Positions 38,675 through 50,818 of a DNA stretch of 64,000 nucleotides are shown piece after piece. The stretch comes from Adineta ricciae (Eukaryota > Rotifera > Eurotatoria > Adinetida > Adinetidae). The stretch spans positions 186,001 to 250,000 of the forward strand of contig CAJNOJ010000113.1 in the NCBI GenBank assembly GCA_905250025.1. Direction: 5' to 3'. The notes under the pieces were generated by a model. That model saw nothing but the letters and a program-made list of their open reading frames with translations, had not been told where the DNA came from and searched no databases. A program made the translations under genes and the position numbers. Numbering within the stretch: the stretch's first letter is position 1; every line of letters starts with the position of its first letter.

Positions 38675-39227
38675 ATGGCCGATTTACCCAGTGATAAAGT
38701 TGATGAAGCTAAACAAGTCTTCGATGTCTTTGATAAAAAATACGAAGTAAGATGCGAACTTGTGATTTCCAGTCGAAACGAACGATTGAACGAAAATTTT
38801 TCTTTGTAAATAAAAGGGCAAAGTCGACGCATTCTACATCGGAGACATGCTTCGCTCACTCGGTCTCTATCCAACACAAGCCGAATGTGAAAAACGTGGT
38901 CAAACGAAGAAAACCGGAGAAAAGACCATCAAAGTAGAAGAATTTCTTCCCATCTACTCCGAATTCTACAAAATGCCAGCGAAAAATTTCGGCACCTACG
39001 AAGATTTCATGGAAGGCTTGAAATTATTCGATAAGGAGAGCAATGGCTTAATGTCCTTAGCTGAACTTACTCAAGTCCTTGTTGCTATGGCTGAGAAACT
39101 CGAACCACGTGTGGTAGAAGAAATTCTTCGTTCAACCAATACAAAAGACGATGCCGAAGGCATGTTCAACTATGAAACTTTCGTTCGTGCTCTTCTTCAA
39201 GGACCATTTCCGAATGAATCAACTTAA
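38675..39227 (+). CDS. Myosin essential (alkali) light chain
   Basis: Two exons (38675-38746 and 38817-39227) give 160 residues, the usual size. Essential light chains clamp the lever arm of myosin II. The N-terminus MADLPSDKVDEAKQVFDVFD leads to the family motif GKVDAFYIGDMLRSLGL and then LGLYPTQAECEK. The linker KTIKVEEFLPIYSEF matches the invertebrate FLPIY signature, followed by YEDFMEGLKLFDKESNGLMS and ELTQVLVAMAEKLEPRVVEE. EF-hand loops lack several acidic ligands, as expected for light chains that no longer bind Ca2+. The intron sits between the first helix and the first EF loop. Confidence 0.93.
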
Positions 39228-40044
39228 ACGATCATTAGAAGAATTAGTTTGGAAATTTTCAATGAAAGAAAAAAGAAACAATAGAAAAATCAAATCTGTC
39301 TGTCACTTGTGTCGCTTAGCCTGGCCTTTTTTTCTTTCTATATATGTTTATTCCTTATCATATCTCATCCCTCTTTCTTCTTTCTTTTTCATATACATCT
39401 ACATACACACAAAGATGCCTTCTATTTTGCACAATGCACAGCAAGACGAAGATTATCAACGATCAACTACTCTTCATTTCCTCTTTCATTCATCTGTGGG
39501 TGTATTTTTTTAATTTTTCTCTTCTACATTGAACTTCGTTCGCTGTTGCTATTGTTAATCGTTAAGAATATATGTTAGTATAAGGCTATGCAACAATCAG
39601 TTTTTTATTATTATTAGAAATGAGTATATGTACATCCCCAGTTTGTTTTCTCTAACAAAAGAACAAATACACGTCTATACATTTACAGAAATTTTCATCT
39701 TTTGCACGAATAGGAATACACATATCGATGATAGAGACATCGGATTGTGCTTGCGGATCATTTAACGAAGGAATAATTAAAACATGTCTGTAAAAACAAC
39801 AGACTGTTATGTTGATAATTGCCCCTCTAGGAGAATCATGTGTGAAACCATAGCAAAGACGGACCGTTGGAGTGAAGTTTTTTTAAAGATCAATGTAGTC
39901 TCTGTTCCATGTTTAGTTTATTGAATTAGATAATAATCAACATTTTTCTCGCATATATAATAAATGTATCATAAAAATATAGGAACTACACAAAAAGTAT
40001 TTTTCTTGCAATTGTGTAGACAAATTCAATTTAGTGATAGATAT
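39228..40044. other. 3' regions between converging genes
   Basis: T-rich spacer between the myosin light chain stop and the stop of the minus-strand Ly6-like gene. No coding sequence. Confidence 0.5.
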
Positions 40045-43000
40045 TTAGTTGAGTTGACATCGAAAAATAACAAAAATAAAGAAAAGAAGCACGTTGTATG
40101 TCATACGAAGTGATGTACCAGCTGATTTACTGGTTGTTGACTGGGTTGAGCCAGTAGGCGTAGTACCAGGTCGACTTGTTGAAGTAGTAGTAGTAGCAGT
40201 GCCAGGCGATGCAGTCGAAGTGCTCGTTGTTGAAACAGAACTGGTACGAGTGGTAGCTGGCACTGTTGTTGATGAAGACGCCGAAGTAGTTGTTGGACAG
40301 GTTACATTGTTCTCGTAGAAGAAGCTTATATCATTCAGATTCGTTGTGAATTTTTCTCGGATCTAAATCAAAAGTAATTGTTTTAAAATAGCGAAGCGTA
40401 ATTTTTTTAGTTTCTAAAGAGTGGGAAACTTACTTCTTTGAAGATTTCCGGCCGCGAGCAATCATCAGCACGACAGAATAGATCAATTTCCCATATTTCG
40501 ACTGGTGCTCCAACACAATCGACGTATAAAATACCTTCCATTTCAACACGATGTGGATCAATAGTGAAGAATTCACTATCGGGCGGTGCACAATAGGATT
40601 GATAACATTGTTCATCACTATCTGGATCACTGTAGATGTCCGATACGAGACATGTTGTATTACATGAATGAATTGGACATCGACCAGCATCGAGAAAATC
40701 AGTTGCACCACATTGAGGTGCTTCGGGACATTCATGACAATCACGGACAGATTGACCAGTACCTAGAACATTATCGTTTAGCCATGTATCCGGTAGGCCC
40801 ATTTGAAAACTACCAGGTAGATGTTCTATATATGACGGATGATTGCAATAATCCTCTTTGCATCCGTAAACGACTAAATTCGTTCTTGTTCTCCACGCTT
40901 TTGTTGAATCATTGTACAAAATTGATTCTTCGACTAATAGATATGGAAACTTGCGCACGTAGACGCGGGTGGAGTTACGATCAATGTGTTCCAAGATAAC
41001 ATCATAATCCTCATCGCCATAATTTGCTCGAACTATGACACAATAGCTCGAATCAGCATCAGCTATCGAATACGTATTACACTCGTAAACTGGTTCATCA
41101 TAAAGGTAGCAATCATAGCAGATAAGTTGAGGTTTTGTTGGTAAAATACTATCATTGAAAAGTGCGGTCAGATTGTTTGTTTGTGTCGTTAAGTTTCCGC
41201 GAAGTTCATCGAATATCTCAGGACGTGAACAATCATCGGCTCGACAGTAAATATCAATTTCCCATAGTTCGACGACGCTTGGATTGTCTTTATAGATGAT
41301 GCCTTCCAGTTCGACGCGATGGCGGTCTTCTTCAGCGTCCACATCAGGTGGATTACAATACGATTGAAAACATAATTTATCATCAGATGGATCGTTGAAT
41401 GTATCAGAGACGACGCAAGTTGTATTGCATGAATGAACTGGACATCGACTAGCATCGAGAAAGCTAGTGGTGCCACACTGAGGCGCATCTGGACATTCAT
41501 GACAATCGCGTACAGCTGAACCATTACCACGAACATTTTTGTTTAGCCATTCATCACTCAAGAACATTTTGAAGCTATCTGGAAGTAATGCTACTCGACT
41601 AGGATGATTGCATAAACTTGTATTACAACCGTAGACAAGAATGTTACTTCTTGTCCACCATACTCCCGTTGTTTCATTATAAAGTATCGATTCTTCGGCG
41701 AGCATGTAAGGGAATTTACGAATATAAACACGCGTAGAATTTCGGTCGATATGTTCTAAATCTATTGTAAAATGCATGTCATAATTAACACGTACGATTG
41801 TACAGTAAGATGAGTATGCTCCTGATACTCCAATTTTGTCACACTCGCAATTTGAAACATCGGCACATGAGCATTCATAACATGCAAGTGGTGGTTCGAC
41901 AGGTGTAATTGGTGTTGTGGTTGGAAGAGGTGTTGTTGCTATCGTAGTGATGTTAAAGAATTCGGAAAGGTCACCCAGATCGACGGTGAGTTTTGCTTCA
42001 AGTTCTTGGAAGATTGTTGGTCGGGAACAGTCATCAGCGCGACAATAGAGATCAACTTCCCAGAGTTCGAGCTCGGCGTTTGGACGATTACCATATAGAA
42101 TACCTTCGATTTCAACACGGTGTGTGTCGATGTGATATTCATCAGTATCAGGTGGCGCACAGAATGATTGATAACACTGTTCATCAACGGATGGATCATC
42201 GAATACATCGAAAACAAGACAAGTGGTGTTACATGAATGAATTGGGCATCGGCCAGCATCGAGAAAATCACCTTGACCACACTGAGGTGCATCTGGACAT
42301 TCATGACAATCTCGGACAGGTGTACCATTACCACGAACATTTGCTTCCAACCAATCTTCAGGGAGACGCATTCGAAAATCTGTTGGAAGGTGTGGTATAA
42401 GTCGAGGATCATTGCAAAAATCTGTGTTACAACCATAAACGATAATATTTGGTCGAGTGACCCATATACCATAGTTATCATCGTATAAAATTGATTCTTC
42501 AACGAGCATGTAAGGTAATTCTTGTATATAGATTCGCGAGCTATTTCGATCGATATGTTCTAGAATAATCCAAAAATCCTGTCCATCATATTCACGAATA
42601 ATTGTACAATAAGTTGCATTGTCCGGCAATGCTAACGTCTTGTTACATGTACAGGTCGCTTCATTCTCACAATAGCAATCATAGCAATGAAGTTTACCAG
42701 GATCACCAACAGCTGTATTGTTGAATAATTCAGAAAGGTTGCCTCGATTGTAATCTAAATGTTGTTTAATTTCTTGAAATATTCCTGGACGTGAACAATT
42801 TTCAGCTTGACAGTAAATGTACGTTTCCCATAGTTCGACGTCGGATGGATTGCTTGGGTAGACAATAGCTTCGATTTCGACACGATAATAATCGATAGCA
42901 AATTCGGAACTGTCAGGAGTACAAAACGCTTGGTAACATTGTTCATTAGTATCCGGATCAGCGTAAACATTGGAAACATAGCAGGTTGTATTGCAAGCTT

Positions 43001-45136
43001 GCGCAGGACACGTACTATCATCGACAGAACCTACACTACTACATGTTGCATTGCCAGAACACTCGTTGCACATTAAAGTCGATTGTCCGCTACTCATCAA
43101 GGTTGAATTTAGCCATGCATCGGGTAATGTCATTTCCAGACTAGTAGCTAGGTATTGTAAGAGTGATGGTTTATTACAATAGTCGACATTACAGGCGTAG
43201 GTAACATCAGTTGTCCTCGTAAACCATTTACCTGTCGCGTTGTTGTATAAAATGGCTTCATCAATGAGGACAAATGGAAGTTCACGAACATTGGAATAAG
43301 ATGTACCAATTTCAAAATGTTGAAAATAAACATAGACTCCACTACCATCGTATGTACGAGTAATTGTACAATAATTCGTAGCTGCATCTTGAACTGCGAT
43401 TGTATCACATACACAGTTGACCTCACCTTCACAATAACAATCGAAACAGCGAAGTACTTTTCTCGTTGTTGTTTGATTAAATAGAATTGATAAATCACCA
43501 GGTTGGACAACGAGATTCGATCGGAGTTCTTTAAAAAGTTCGGGGCGTGAACAGTCATCGGCACGGCAATAGAGATCAATTTCCCATATTTCAACATCGG
43601 ATGGTCGACTAGCATAAATAACACCTTCGATTTCAACACGATGCGTATCAATCTGAAGAAATTCGGAGTCTTCTGGTGCGCAGAACGATTGATAACATAA
43701 CAGACCGTGAGCTGGATCATTGAATGAGTCCGAAACGAGACAAGTTGTATTGCATGGATGAATTGGACATCGACCAGCATCGAGAAAATCAGTTGCACCA
43801 CATTGAGGTGCTTCTGGACATTCATGGCAATCACGAACAGCTGAACCATTACCACGAACATTTGCATCTAGCCATGTTACTGGTAAACGCATTTGAAAAC
43901 TACTTGGTAGATAATAGAGAAGATCTGGCGAATTGCATAAGCTAGTATTACAACCGAAAACCACGATATCAGATTGAGTATTCCATTGACCTGTCTTATC
44001 ATCATAAATAATTGATTCTTCAACGAGTACAAATGGATATTCATTAATGTAAACATGCGTTGTATTTTCTCCTATGTGTCCATAATCAACCGATATGAAC
44101 TGTCCATAGTTTTGACGGATAATTGTACAATAACTGTCATCTGCAGAAATCACCTCATAAGTTGTACATGGGCAAACTGTACCGATGCATGAGCAGTTGT
44201 AACATTTAATAGGATTGGTCGGTGCGGATGATATGGTTGATGATGGGACTGGTGTTGTTGGTGGACGAGTAGCTGGAAATGTTGCAATACCGCTAGTGTC
44301 ACCTCCCAATTCTTGTTTAATTTCCTGAAAAATAGTTGAACGAGTACAGTTATCCGCAGCACAATTGACATTCAGCTGCCAGATTACAAAGTTCGAACGA
44401 TTTTGTGCTAGATAAACAATGGCCTCAACTTGAACATTATATTTTCCATTTGCATCGCTGGATTCATCGATTATTTCTGATGGTGTGCATTGGGATTGAT
44501 AACACGCTTCTTCTGTATCAAAATCTTCCCATAAATTATACAATGAACACTAAAAACGAATAGTTAGATTTACAGCGGTAAAACTATGCAACTTACAGTA
44601 GTGGCATTGGTACACGTAGTGCTTGGACATTGATCATAGTCGATCGGGTTCGTTTTATTTCCACATATTTCATTTGTACATGTGTTACAATTGGATACTG
44701 TTCCTGAACCGTAGATATTACTTTCTAACCATGCGCTATCGATTGTTAACTTGTACGATTGTGGTAATGATGCAATCAAACTAAAACGATTACAAAGATC
44801 CCAATCGCAACCATAGACCACGCGTTTTGTCTTTGTTTCCCAAGTGTTTGTCGAGTCATTGCGATAGATGTCTTCATCGACTAAAACATAGTATGCATCT
44901 TTCATTTGTGCATATGATGAATTCATATCCGCGGCCGACATTTCAATGTACGGATCAGATGAATGTAGATCTTGAACGATGGTGCAATGAGATCCAGCTT
45001 GAACAGGAACTACATTAGTACAATCACAAGCAGTTGTATTTGTTGGTCGACAAAAACAGCTGAAGCAATCAAGACCAGTGCTAGATGATACTGAGAGTAA
45101 GAAGAGCAAAAGAATCGAACAGTGTTTCTTCATCAT
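40045..45136 (-). CDS. Giant GPI-tailed Ly6/uPAR-like repeat protein, six units
   Basis: Three phase-0 exons (44597-45136, 40434-44549, 40045-40362) give 1657 residues. A signal peptide (MMKKHCSILLLFLLSVSSS) is followed by six units of about 250 residues. Each unit has two Cys-rich halves. The first looks Ly6/uPAR-like: it opens CYDCYC, has C-x-C and YCTI pairs, and ends YGCNTDFCN with the C-N signature. The second opens RDCHECPDAPQCG, has RCPIHSCNTTC with a conserved N-glycosylation site, and ends YCRADDCSRPEIF. The last exon encodes a Thr/Ser/Pro stalk and a hydrophobic end (YNVLLFFIFVIFRCQLN), typical of a GPI signal. The 4.1 kb middle exon is very long for this genome. A tandem paralogue with three units lies upstream. 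Probably a surface recognition or adhesion protein; ligand unknown. Confidence 0.85.
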
Positions 45137-45930
45137 TAGTAAATACTACAAAACCAGTTTGAATTGTAGGATTTCAAATGAAAGCAAAGTTGATTAAATG
45201 AACGAAGATTATATAGATCTCTTATGTGATGACTACGCTTTTTTTTATAACATAGAACTCATAAAAAAGCGTCGTTAAGCTTGCTTGTTGTTCCTGATAA
45301 TCTGATCATATAAACCGTTTGATTCAATAAAGAAACAGTTTAACTGAAGTAACAATGGAGAAAAGCATTTTTATTATCTATCCTTTACTGATAGAAATTT
45401 CGATGTCATATAATCTACAGCAGAGATCGATTGACTTCATAATACGTCAATATCGGTTGAGATGCATGAGAGTTTACCGATGTCATAAATGAAATTTCAA
45501 TGGAGACGTATATATGTTTTGTTAGTACTTTTCAAGCATATTTTCATCTGATAAGGAATTGAGAAACATGACTTCTAAAAGACCGTTTCAAGGACATCAA
45601 AAAGGAGATCTGTCGGTGTGTCCTAGTTAATTTCTATCCAGATTTATGATCTATTTTGTGTGCAGATCCATGTGTCATTGATCTCCTTTGAAATTTAAGC
45701 AGTGCTTTCCGAAAATAAGACTCTATTTAACGATCATTAAGTACTATTTTCTTCGTCAAGTTGCTAAGACGAATAATTAGAATGAAATGTTTATTTAAGA
45801 AACGTTCAAAAGAAAATGTAGGCATAAAAAGAATTATCAATGAAAGAAATCATGTTAATTCGAATTTCATTGTGATTCTATGTCGATAATTCGAAGAGAA
45901 CGAAAAAAAGTCTTGTTAAAGAACAATTAG
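45137..45930. other. Spacer between the two Ly6-like genes
   Basis: About 0.8 kb of AT-rich sequence with no exon. It contains the promoter of the six-unit gene and the 3' UTR of the three-unit gene. Confidence 0.5.
45208..45215 (-). promoter_or_regulatory. TATA-like element of the six-unit gene
   Basis: On the minus strand the sequence reads TATATAAT, about 72 nt upstream of the start codon at 45136. Confidence 0.4.
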
Positions 45931-48579
45931 TCAATGAATAATGGCTAGAACTATTGACGCCAACAGCAGAAAATAAATATTCAGATTTGTTAAAACTGAT
46001 GCCTTTGATTTGGTTGTCGTTGTCTGTCCGCTGGTAGTTGAACTTGATGGTTGTGTTGATGAGGATGAAACATTGTCGAATGGACCAAGATTACCAATGT
46101 TTACGCTTAGTTGTGCTTTGAGCTAGAAGGAGTGTACAGTTACAGGCTACTTTCATGAAAGTTTTCGTGAGATAGCTTACTTCAGTGAATATCTCGGGCC
46201 GAGAACAATCGTCAGCGCGACAATAGAGATCAACTTCCCAAAGTTCTATTTCACGTGGTTGCTTATGAAGATACAAAATACCTTCGATTTCAACACGATG
46301 TGTGTCGATGTGATATTCATCAGTATCAGGTGGCGCACAGAATGATTGATAACACTGTTCATCAACGGATGGATCATCGAATACATCGAAAACAAGACAA
46401 GTGGTGTTACATGAATGAATTGGGCATCGGCTTGTATCAAGAAAATCACCTTGACCACACTGAGGTGCATCTGGACACTCATGACAATCTCGGACAGGTG
46501 CACCAGATCCTAGAACATTAGTATTTAACCAATCATTCGGCAAACGCATTTCAAAACTGTTGGGTAAGTACGGGATAAGACTAGGATCATTGCAGTAATC
46601 CCAATCACAGCCATAAACAACGAAATTTGTAATCGTGTTCCATTTGTCTAATTGTTCGTCGTACATGATAGATTCTTCCACCAGCAGATAAGGAAAATCA
46701 CGGATATGTATACGAGTCGAGTCGTCGTCGATGTGTCCCATTGAAATCCAAGAATCTTGACCATAGTTTTCACGCATCAATAAACAATATGTTTCATCGT
46801 CTCTCATTATTGTTGTTCGATTGCATGGACAATCAATCTTATTGTAACAATAGCAATCATAGCACCGACGTTGTGGAATAGTTGGATCATGCGTTTCATT
46901 GAACAATGCAGCTAATGTACCTGGTTGAACAGTCAACTTTTCGTGAAGTTCTTTGAATATCGCTGGACGTGAACAGTTGTCAGCACGGCAGTAAATATCG
47001 ACTTCCCACAGATGAACAACATCTTGTTGGCTAGCATAAATGACACCTTCGATTTCAATGCGATGACGATCTAATTGATAATCTTCCGTGTCGGGCGGAA
47101 GACAGAATGATTGGTAGCATAAATAATCATATTCGGGATCATCATACGTGTCTAAAACTAGACAAGTTGTGTTGCATGATTGAATTGGACATGTATTAGC
47201 ATCGAGATAATCAGTTGTACCACATTGTGCTTCGTCAGGACATTCATGACAATCTCGTACAGGCTTACCAGTGCCTAGAATATTAGTATTTAACCATGCT
47301 TCTGGTAGTCGCATTTGATAACTGTTTGGCATAAGTGGAATAAGACTAGGCTTGTTACATAGATTCCAATTGCATCCGTAAACGACGAAATTTGTTGTGG
47401 TATACCATGCACCTAGTTTTTCATTATAATCGATTGATTCTTCAACGAGTGCATATGGAAACTCGGCAATGTACATCAAAGTGGCATCTAGTTCCAAATA
47501 ATCCGAATATATATAGACATCTTGACCGAAATTTTCTCGTACGATAACGCAATATGTGTAATCAAGCGAACTGACAACCGTTGTTGAACAATCGCACGTT
47601 GCTTCCTGGTCACATTCACAACTATAGCATCGAAGTGGATTTTCGATTGCTGTTGTCGTAGTTGTTGGTGCTTCTGTTGTTGATGGTCGAACAGCTGGGA
47701 AGTTGGATAAATCACCAAGTTCAAGACGCAATTGTTGTCGTATTTCCTGAAACATACTCGCACGAGAACAATTCGCAACAGCACAATAAACATCAATTTC
47801 CCAAATATCGTAGTCTGTGCGATCTTTTGCTAAGTAAACGATCGATTCGACGTCAACTCGGTATTTGCCGCCATAGCTGTCACCGAATTCACCTTCTAAA
47901 TAATCGGGTGCACACTGAGCTTGAAGACATTGTTCACCAGTATCAACGTTATTCCAAAGATCATAAGCTAAACACTAAAAATATAAGGAAAGAAACGATT
48001 TAGCAATAACCTTCTTCGACGATAAAAATATCTTCCTACCGCTGAAGTTGTATTACAAGTTGTCGTTGTACATTGACTGAAATCAGCTGGACTAGATGTA
48101 TTACCACAGACTTCGGTATCACAACGTATACAAGTTGAAACAGCACCGGTACCATAGATATTCGTGTTTAACCAACTTGAACTTATGTTTAACTTGAATG
48201 AATTAGGCAGTGATTCGATAAGGCTCGGAGCGTTGCATAGATCCCAGTCACATCCAAAAACAATATTAGTAGTCCACAAAAACCATTGTGAAGTTGTTCG
48301 ATTATATCTAATCGATTCTTGTGTTAAAACAAAATACGGATCTTCAATGTATACCCAACTGGAATTTCGTGGAACTCGACTCAATTGAATATATGTTCGA
48401 TCAGTATATCTTTGTTCCAGAACAACGCAATAATCATTTTCAGTTGAAGATGTTATTGTAGTACAATTACATTGATCCGTAGCACTGCTGTCACATCCAC
48501 ATTCAAAACAACGAAGACTACTACAGGGTAGAATCGATACCAGTAGTACGAATAGAACTAGATTTCGAATGATAGCCAT
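45931..48579 (-). CDS. GPI-tailed Ly6/uPAR-like repeat protein, three units
   Basis: Three phase-0 exons (48040-48579, 46181-47974, 45931-46122) give 841 residues. The architecture is that of the six-unit neighbour: signal peptide (MAIIRNLVLFVLLVSILPCS), then units opening RCFECGC, RCYSCEC and RCYDCYC with the paired Ly6-like and CHECP/CNTTC halves, then a Ser/Thr stalk (STQPSSSTTSGQTTTTKS) and a hydrophobic tail (IYFLLLASIVLAIIH). The first coding exon is exactly 540 nt in both genes and intron positions match, so they arose by whole-gene duplication followed by gain or loss of units in the middle exon. Part of the last unit is nearly identical in DNA to a unit of the other gene (46277-46501 versus 42098-42322). 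Confidence 0.87.
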
Positions 48580-49225
48580 TCAGAATACGATCTCGAAACT
48601 ACGGGCAAAATACTTTAACCTTGCTTGTAAAAGGAAAGATTTTACTTGTGTATGTATCTTTTCTTTTCTACTGTATTTATAATCCATAAATTCATAAAAG
48701 ATACCTTTGATAAGCCACTTGGCTCTATAGGCAACAAACATTGTATAATACTTCATGTCTATTGTAAAAGAATCATCCTGCTATATCTCAAACTTGTTGT
48801 GGCAACCAAATAGGTTTTATCAGTAGTGACTACAGCCACTCACTACTTTGTATCAAACTTTATAATCAACAACCATTTATGCTCTCAAAGCTATATTGCA
48901 AAATATGACTCTCCTCCGTTTTTCTTTTCAAGCAAGAGGTTCTCCTATATATATATATATATCGAATCTCTATGTAAGTTTCATAATAAATTTCGCGTAT
49001 AGATCCTGTCAACAACTGTTATCTATACAATAGAGAGAAATACGTATGCATCATACAAAGAATACAATAGTTTTATAATACCTTCATAAAAACTTTTGCT
49101 ACAGTCTCTAAATTTCTCATACAAGAATGTTGATCAGATTTACGTAATGAAAATGATTAGTTTTGAATATGAAAAAAGTCTAAACTAAATAGGAGATTGT
49201 TTTGAATAATTGCAAATGTTTGTTT
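48580..49225. other. Intergenic spacer
   Basis: AT-rich with a (TA)n run at about 48946-48962. No exon. Confidence 0.5.
48674..48681 (-). promoter_or_regulatory. TATA-like element of the three-unit gene
   Basis: Minus-strand TATAAATA about 95 nt upstream of the start at 48579. Confidence 0.4.
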
Positions 49226-49675
49226 CTAATTAGCGTGAGGTCGTGGTTTTCTCTTTTTGCCCGCGCTCGGTCCAGCCAATTTACACAATTGTTTTGTATT
49301 CTTTTCTTCAACGAAGATTAACTTGCAAGCATCATTTTGCGCTATACAACCAGCAGGTGCTTCGACCTTGCCTGCCGCGAAACCAAATCCACAACAAATC
49401 ATTGATTTTTTAGTACATTTACATTCTAAGCAGTCAGGCATGGGTAATCTAAACGATGAGCCCGGCAGTACTTTGATATTGTTGTACTGGCAATGAGTAT
49501 CGACAGTGCCATACTCTAAAACGCACAGCTGGAACGTTTTCAAACTTGTCACAATCGAAATCGTGTATTTACCTGTCACTTTTGTCACGGCTTGTTCGTG
49601 AAAACATGCTGAATTCACATGAGTTACAGCTACAATCCATAGAAATGGCAAGACAATCGAAAGGTACGAAGTCAT
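49226..49675 (-). CDS. Beta-microseminoprotein-like secreted Cys-rich protein
   Basis: Single-exon, 149 residues. A signal peptide (about 1-22, ending HVNSA) precedes a domain with the microseminoprotein Cys pattern: ACFHEQ, LCVLEYG, DTHCQY, PDCLECKCTKKSMICCGFG, GCIAQNDACKLIFVEEKN and a final Cys. The block C-x2-C-x-C followed by CC and then the C..IFVEEKN..QLC end matches MSMB/MSMP closely. The mature chain ends in a basic tail (GKKRKPRPHAN) absent from the human protein. Vertebrate members are secreted proteins with chemotactic or binding roles; the role here is unknown. It lies in a run of secreted-protein genes. Confidence 0.8.
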   Translation of the reverse strand: MTSYLSIVLPFLWIVAVTHVNSACFHEQAVTKVTGKYTISIVTSLKTFQLCVLEYGTVDTHCQYNNIKVLPGSSFRLPMPDCLECKCTKKSMICCGFGFAAGKVEAPAGCIAQNDACKLIFVEEKNTKQLCKLAGPSAGKKRKPRPHAN

Positions 49676-49960
49676 TTTTCAATGTTAATGTAAGGCGGAT
49701 GTGGACAACAGATACGAAAGAAGTATTAGCTTAAAACCGTCTACATATATATACTGTTCTCTTTATCATTATTATTTTATCAATGATAAGAATCTTCGAT
49801 GAAATATAGATTTGATGTTCTCACTGCAGTCTGTCATTACATCCTACGTTCTGGCTCGCGAGATATATTTCGATGCAAAAATGTCATCGATTCCATTGTC
49901 AGCACTGGCCAATCTCCTGTTTTGCATATGAAATGATTTATTCGAAACAACATTCATGTT

Positions 49961-50818
49961 CTATCGAGAACGACAACGTTCTGGTATACATTTCAAAGCT
50001 TCGCACCAATTGTTATTCGTATGTTTCAAAGTCATTAGGATGTTATACACTTGATTCAACGATAGTACCGAACTTGCATTGGATGAGAGTCTAAAGAGTA
50101 AACTACTTGGCATTTCGTCGCAAAAATACCGAATATTTACTTGAGATATCGCTGTAATGGTAATGACTGATGACGGATTCGTTCTGATTGAGCTTTTTCT
50201 AACGTCAACTGTTCCGTTTTCGCTAAATGAAAAGAATCAGATTCGATGTTGTGTCACTCAAACTAATTCCATACTTTTTTGAAAAATTCCACCGAGGATA
50301 TAGATCACATTGTGTTCATATTCACTCATGACATTAGGCGAATCAGGTGACAGATAGACAAGTTGTTCTCGTGGAAATAGATCCGTGTAGGAGAGCGACG
50401 TTGAGTGGCAATAAGGACTATTTCTTAAAGATTTGGCTTTTTCATTTGCATAGACATTACATAGGATGACAAACGAAGGCGAATGATATCGATAGAGTGA
50501 AGTGAAGCACGAATGAATTTTCAATTGCAATCGTTCGTAGTAAAGTTCGTTCTGATCGTATTCATCCGCAAATGCACAGTCAACGACAAGATAGTCAGTG
50601 AGACGAGCAGCTATTGCAAGTTTTGCTTGACGTAACTGCCTTTGGAGACTGAAGATATGCTCCGGACAACAGTGCATATGAAACTGATGAACGAATATTA
50701 GACAACATCTATGAATATGAGTAGTAATGTGAAGAGTTCGATGCATTGTTGGATAAATTATGGGTCGAGAGATAAATTTTCTTTTGCATAATTTCGATTG
50801 GTAAAAACGATTATTCAA
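49961..50818 (-). CDS. TRMT10C: TRMT10-family tRNA (guanine-9) methyltransferase
   Basis: Three exons (50275-50818, 50141-50222, 49961-50090) give 251 residues. The SPOUT methyltransferase fold methylates position 9 of tRNA; TRMT10C is also a mitochondrial RNase P subunit. Motifs in order: LVVDCAFADEY, FVILCNVYANEK, EQLVYLSPDSPNVMSEYE, VIYILGGIFQKTKTEQLTLE, KAQSERIRHQSLPLQRYLK, SSVLSLNQVYNILMTLK and NNNWCEALKCIPER. The last two blocks agree better with TRMT10C (RSVLSLNQVFDILLELKETGDWKEAL-like) than with TRMT10A/B, so the mitochondrial paralogue is preferred. The two downstream exons are short and easily missed; without them the frame would stop at 50258. The N-terminus is shorter than in human TRMT10C (403 residues), so upstream exons may be missing. 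Confidence 0.87.

Noticed and set aside
40094-40318. Val-rich open frame on the plus strand
   Set aside because: It is the complement of the Thr/Ser/Pro stalk exon of the Ly6-like gene; the composition is a mirror of that repeat.
41189-43945. Several open frames in other phases inside the large Ly6-like exon
   Set aside because: They are shadows of the repeated coding sequence, with repeated low-complexity residues and no start or splice context.
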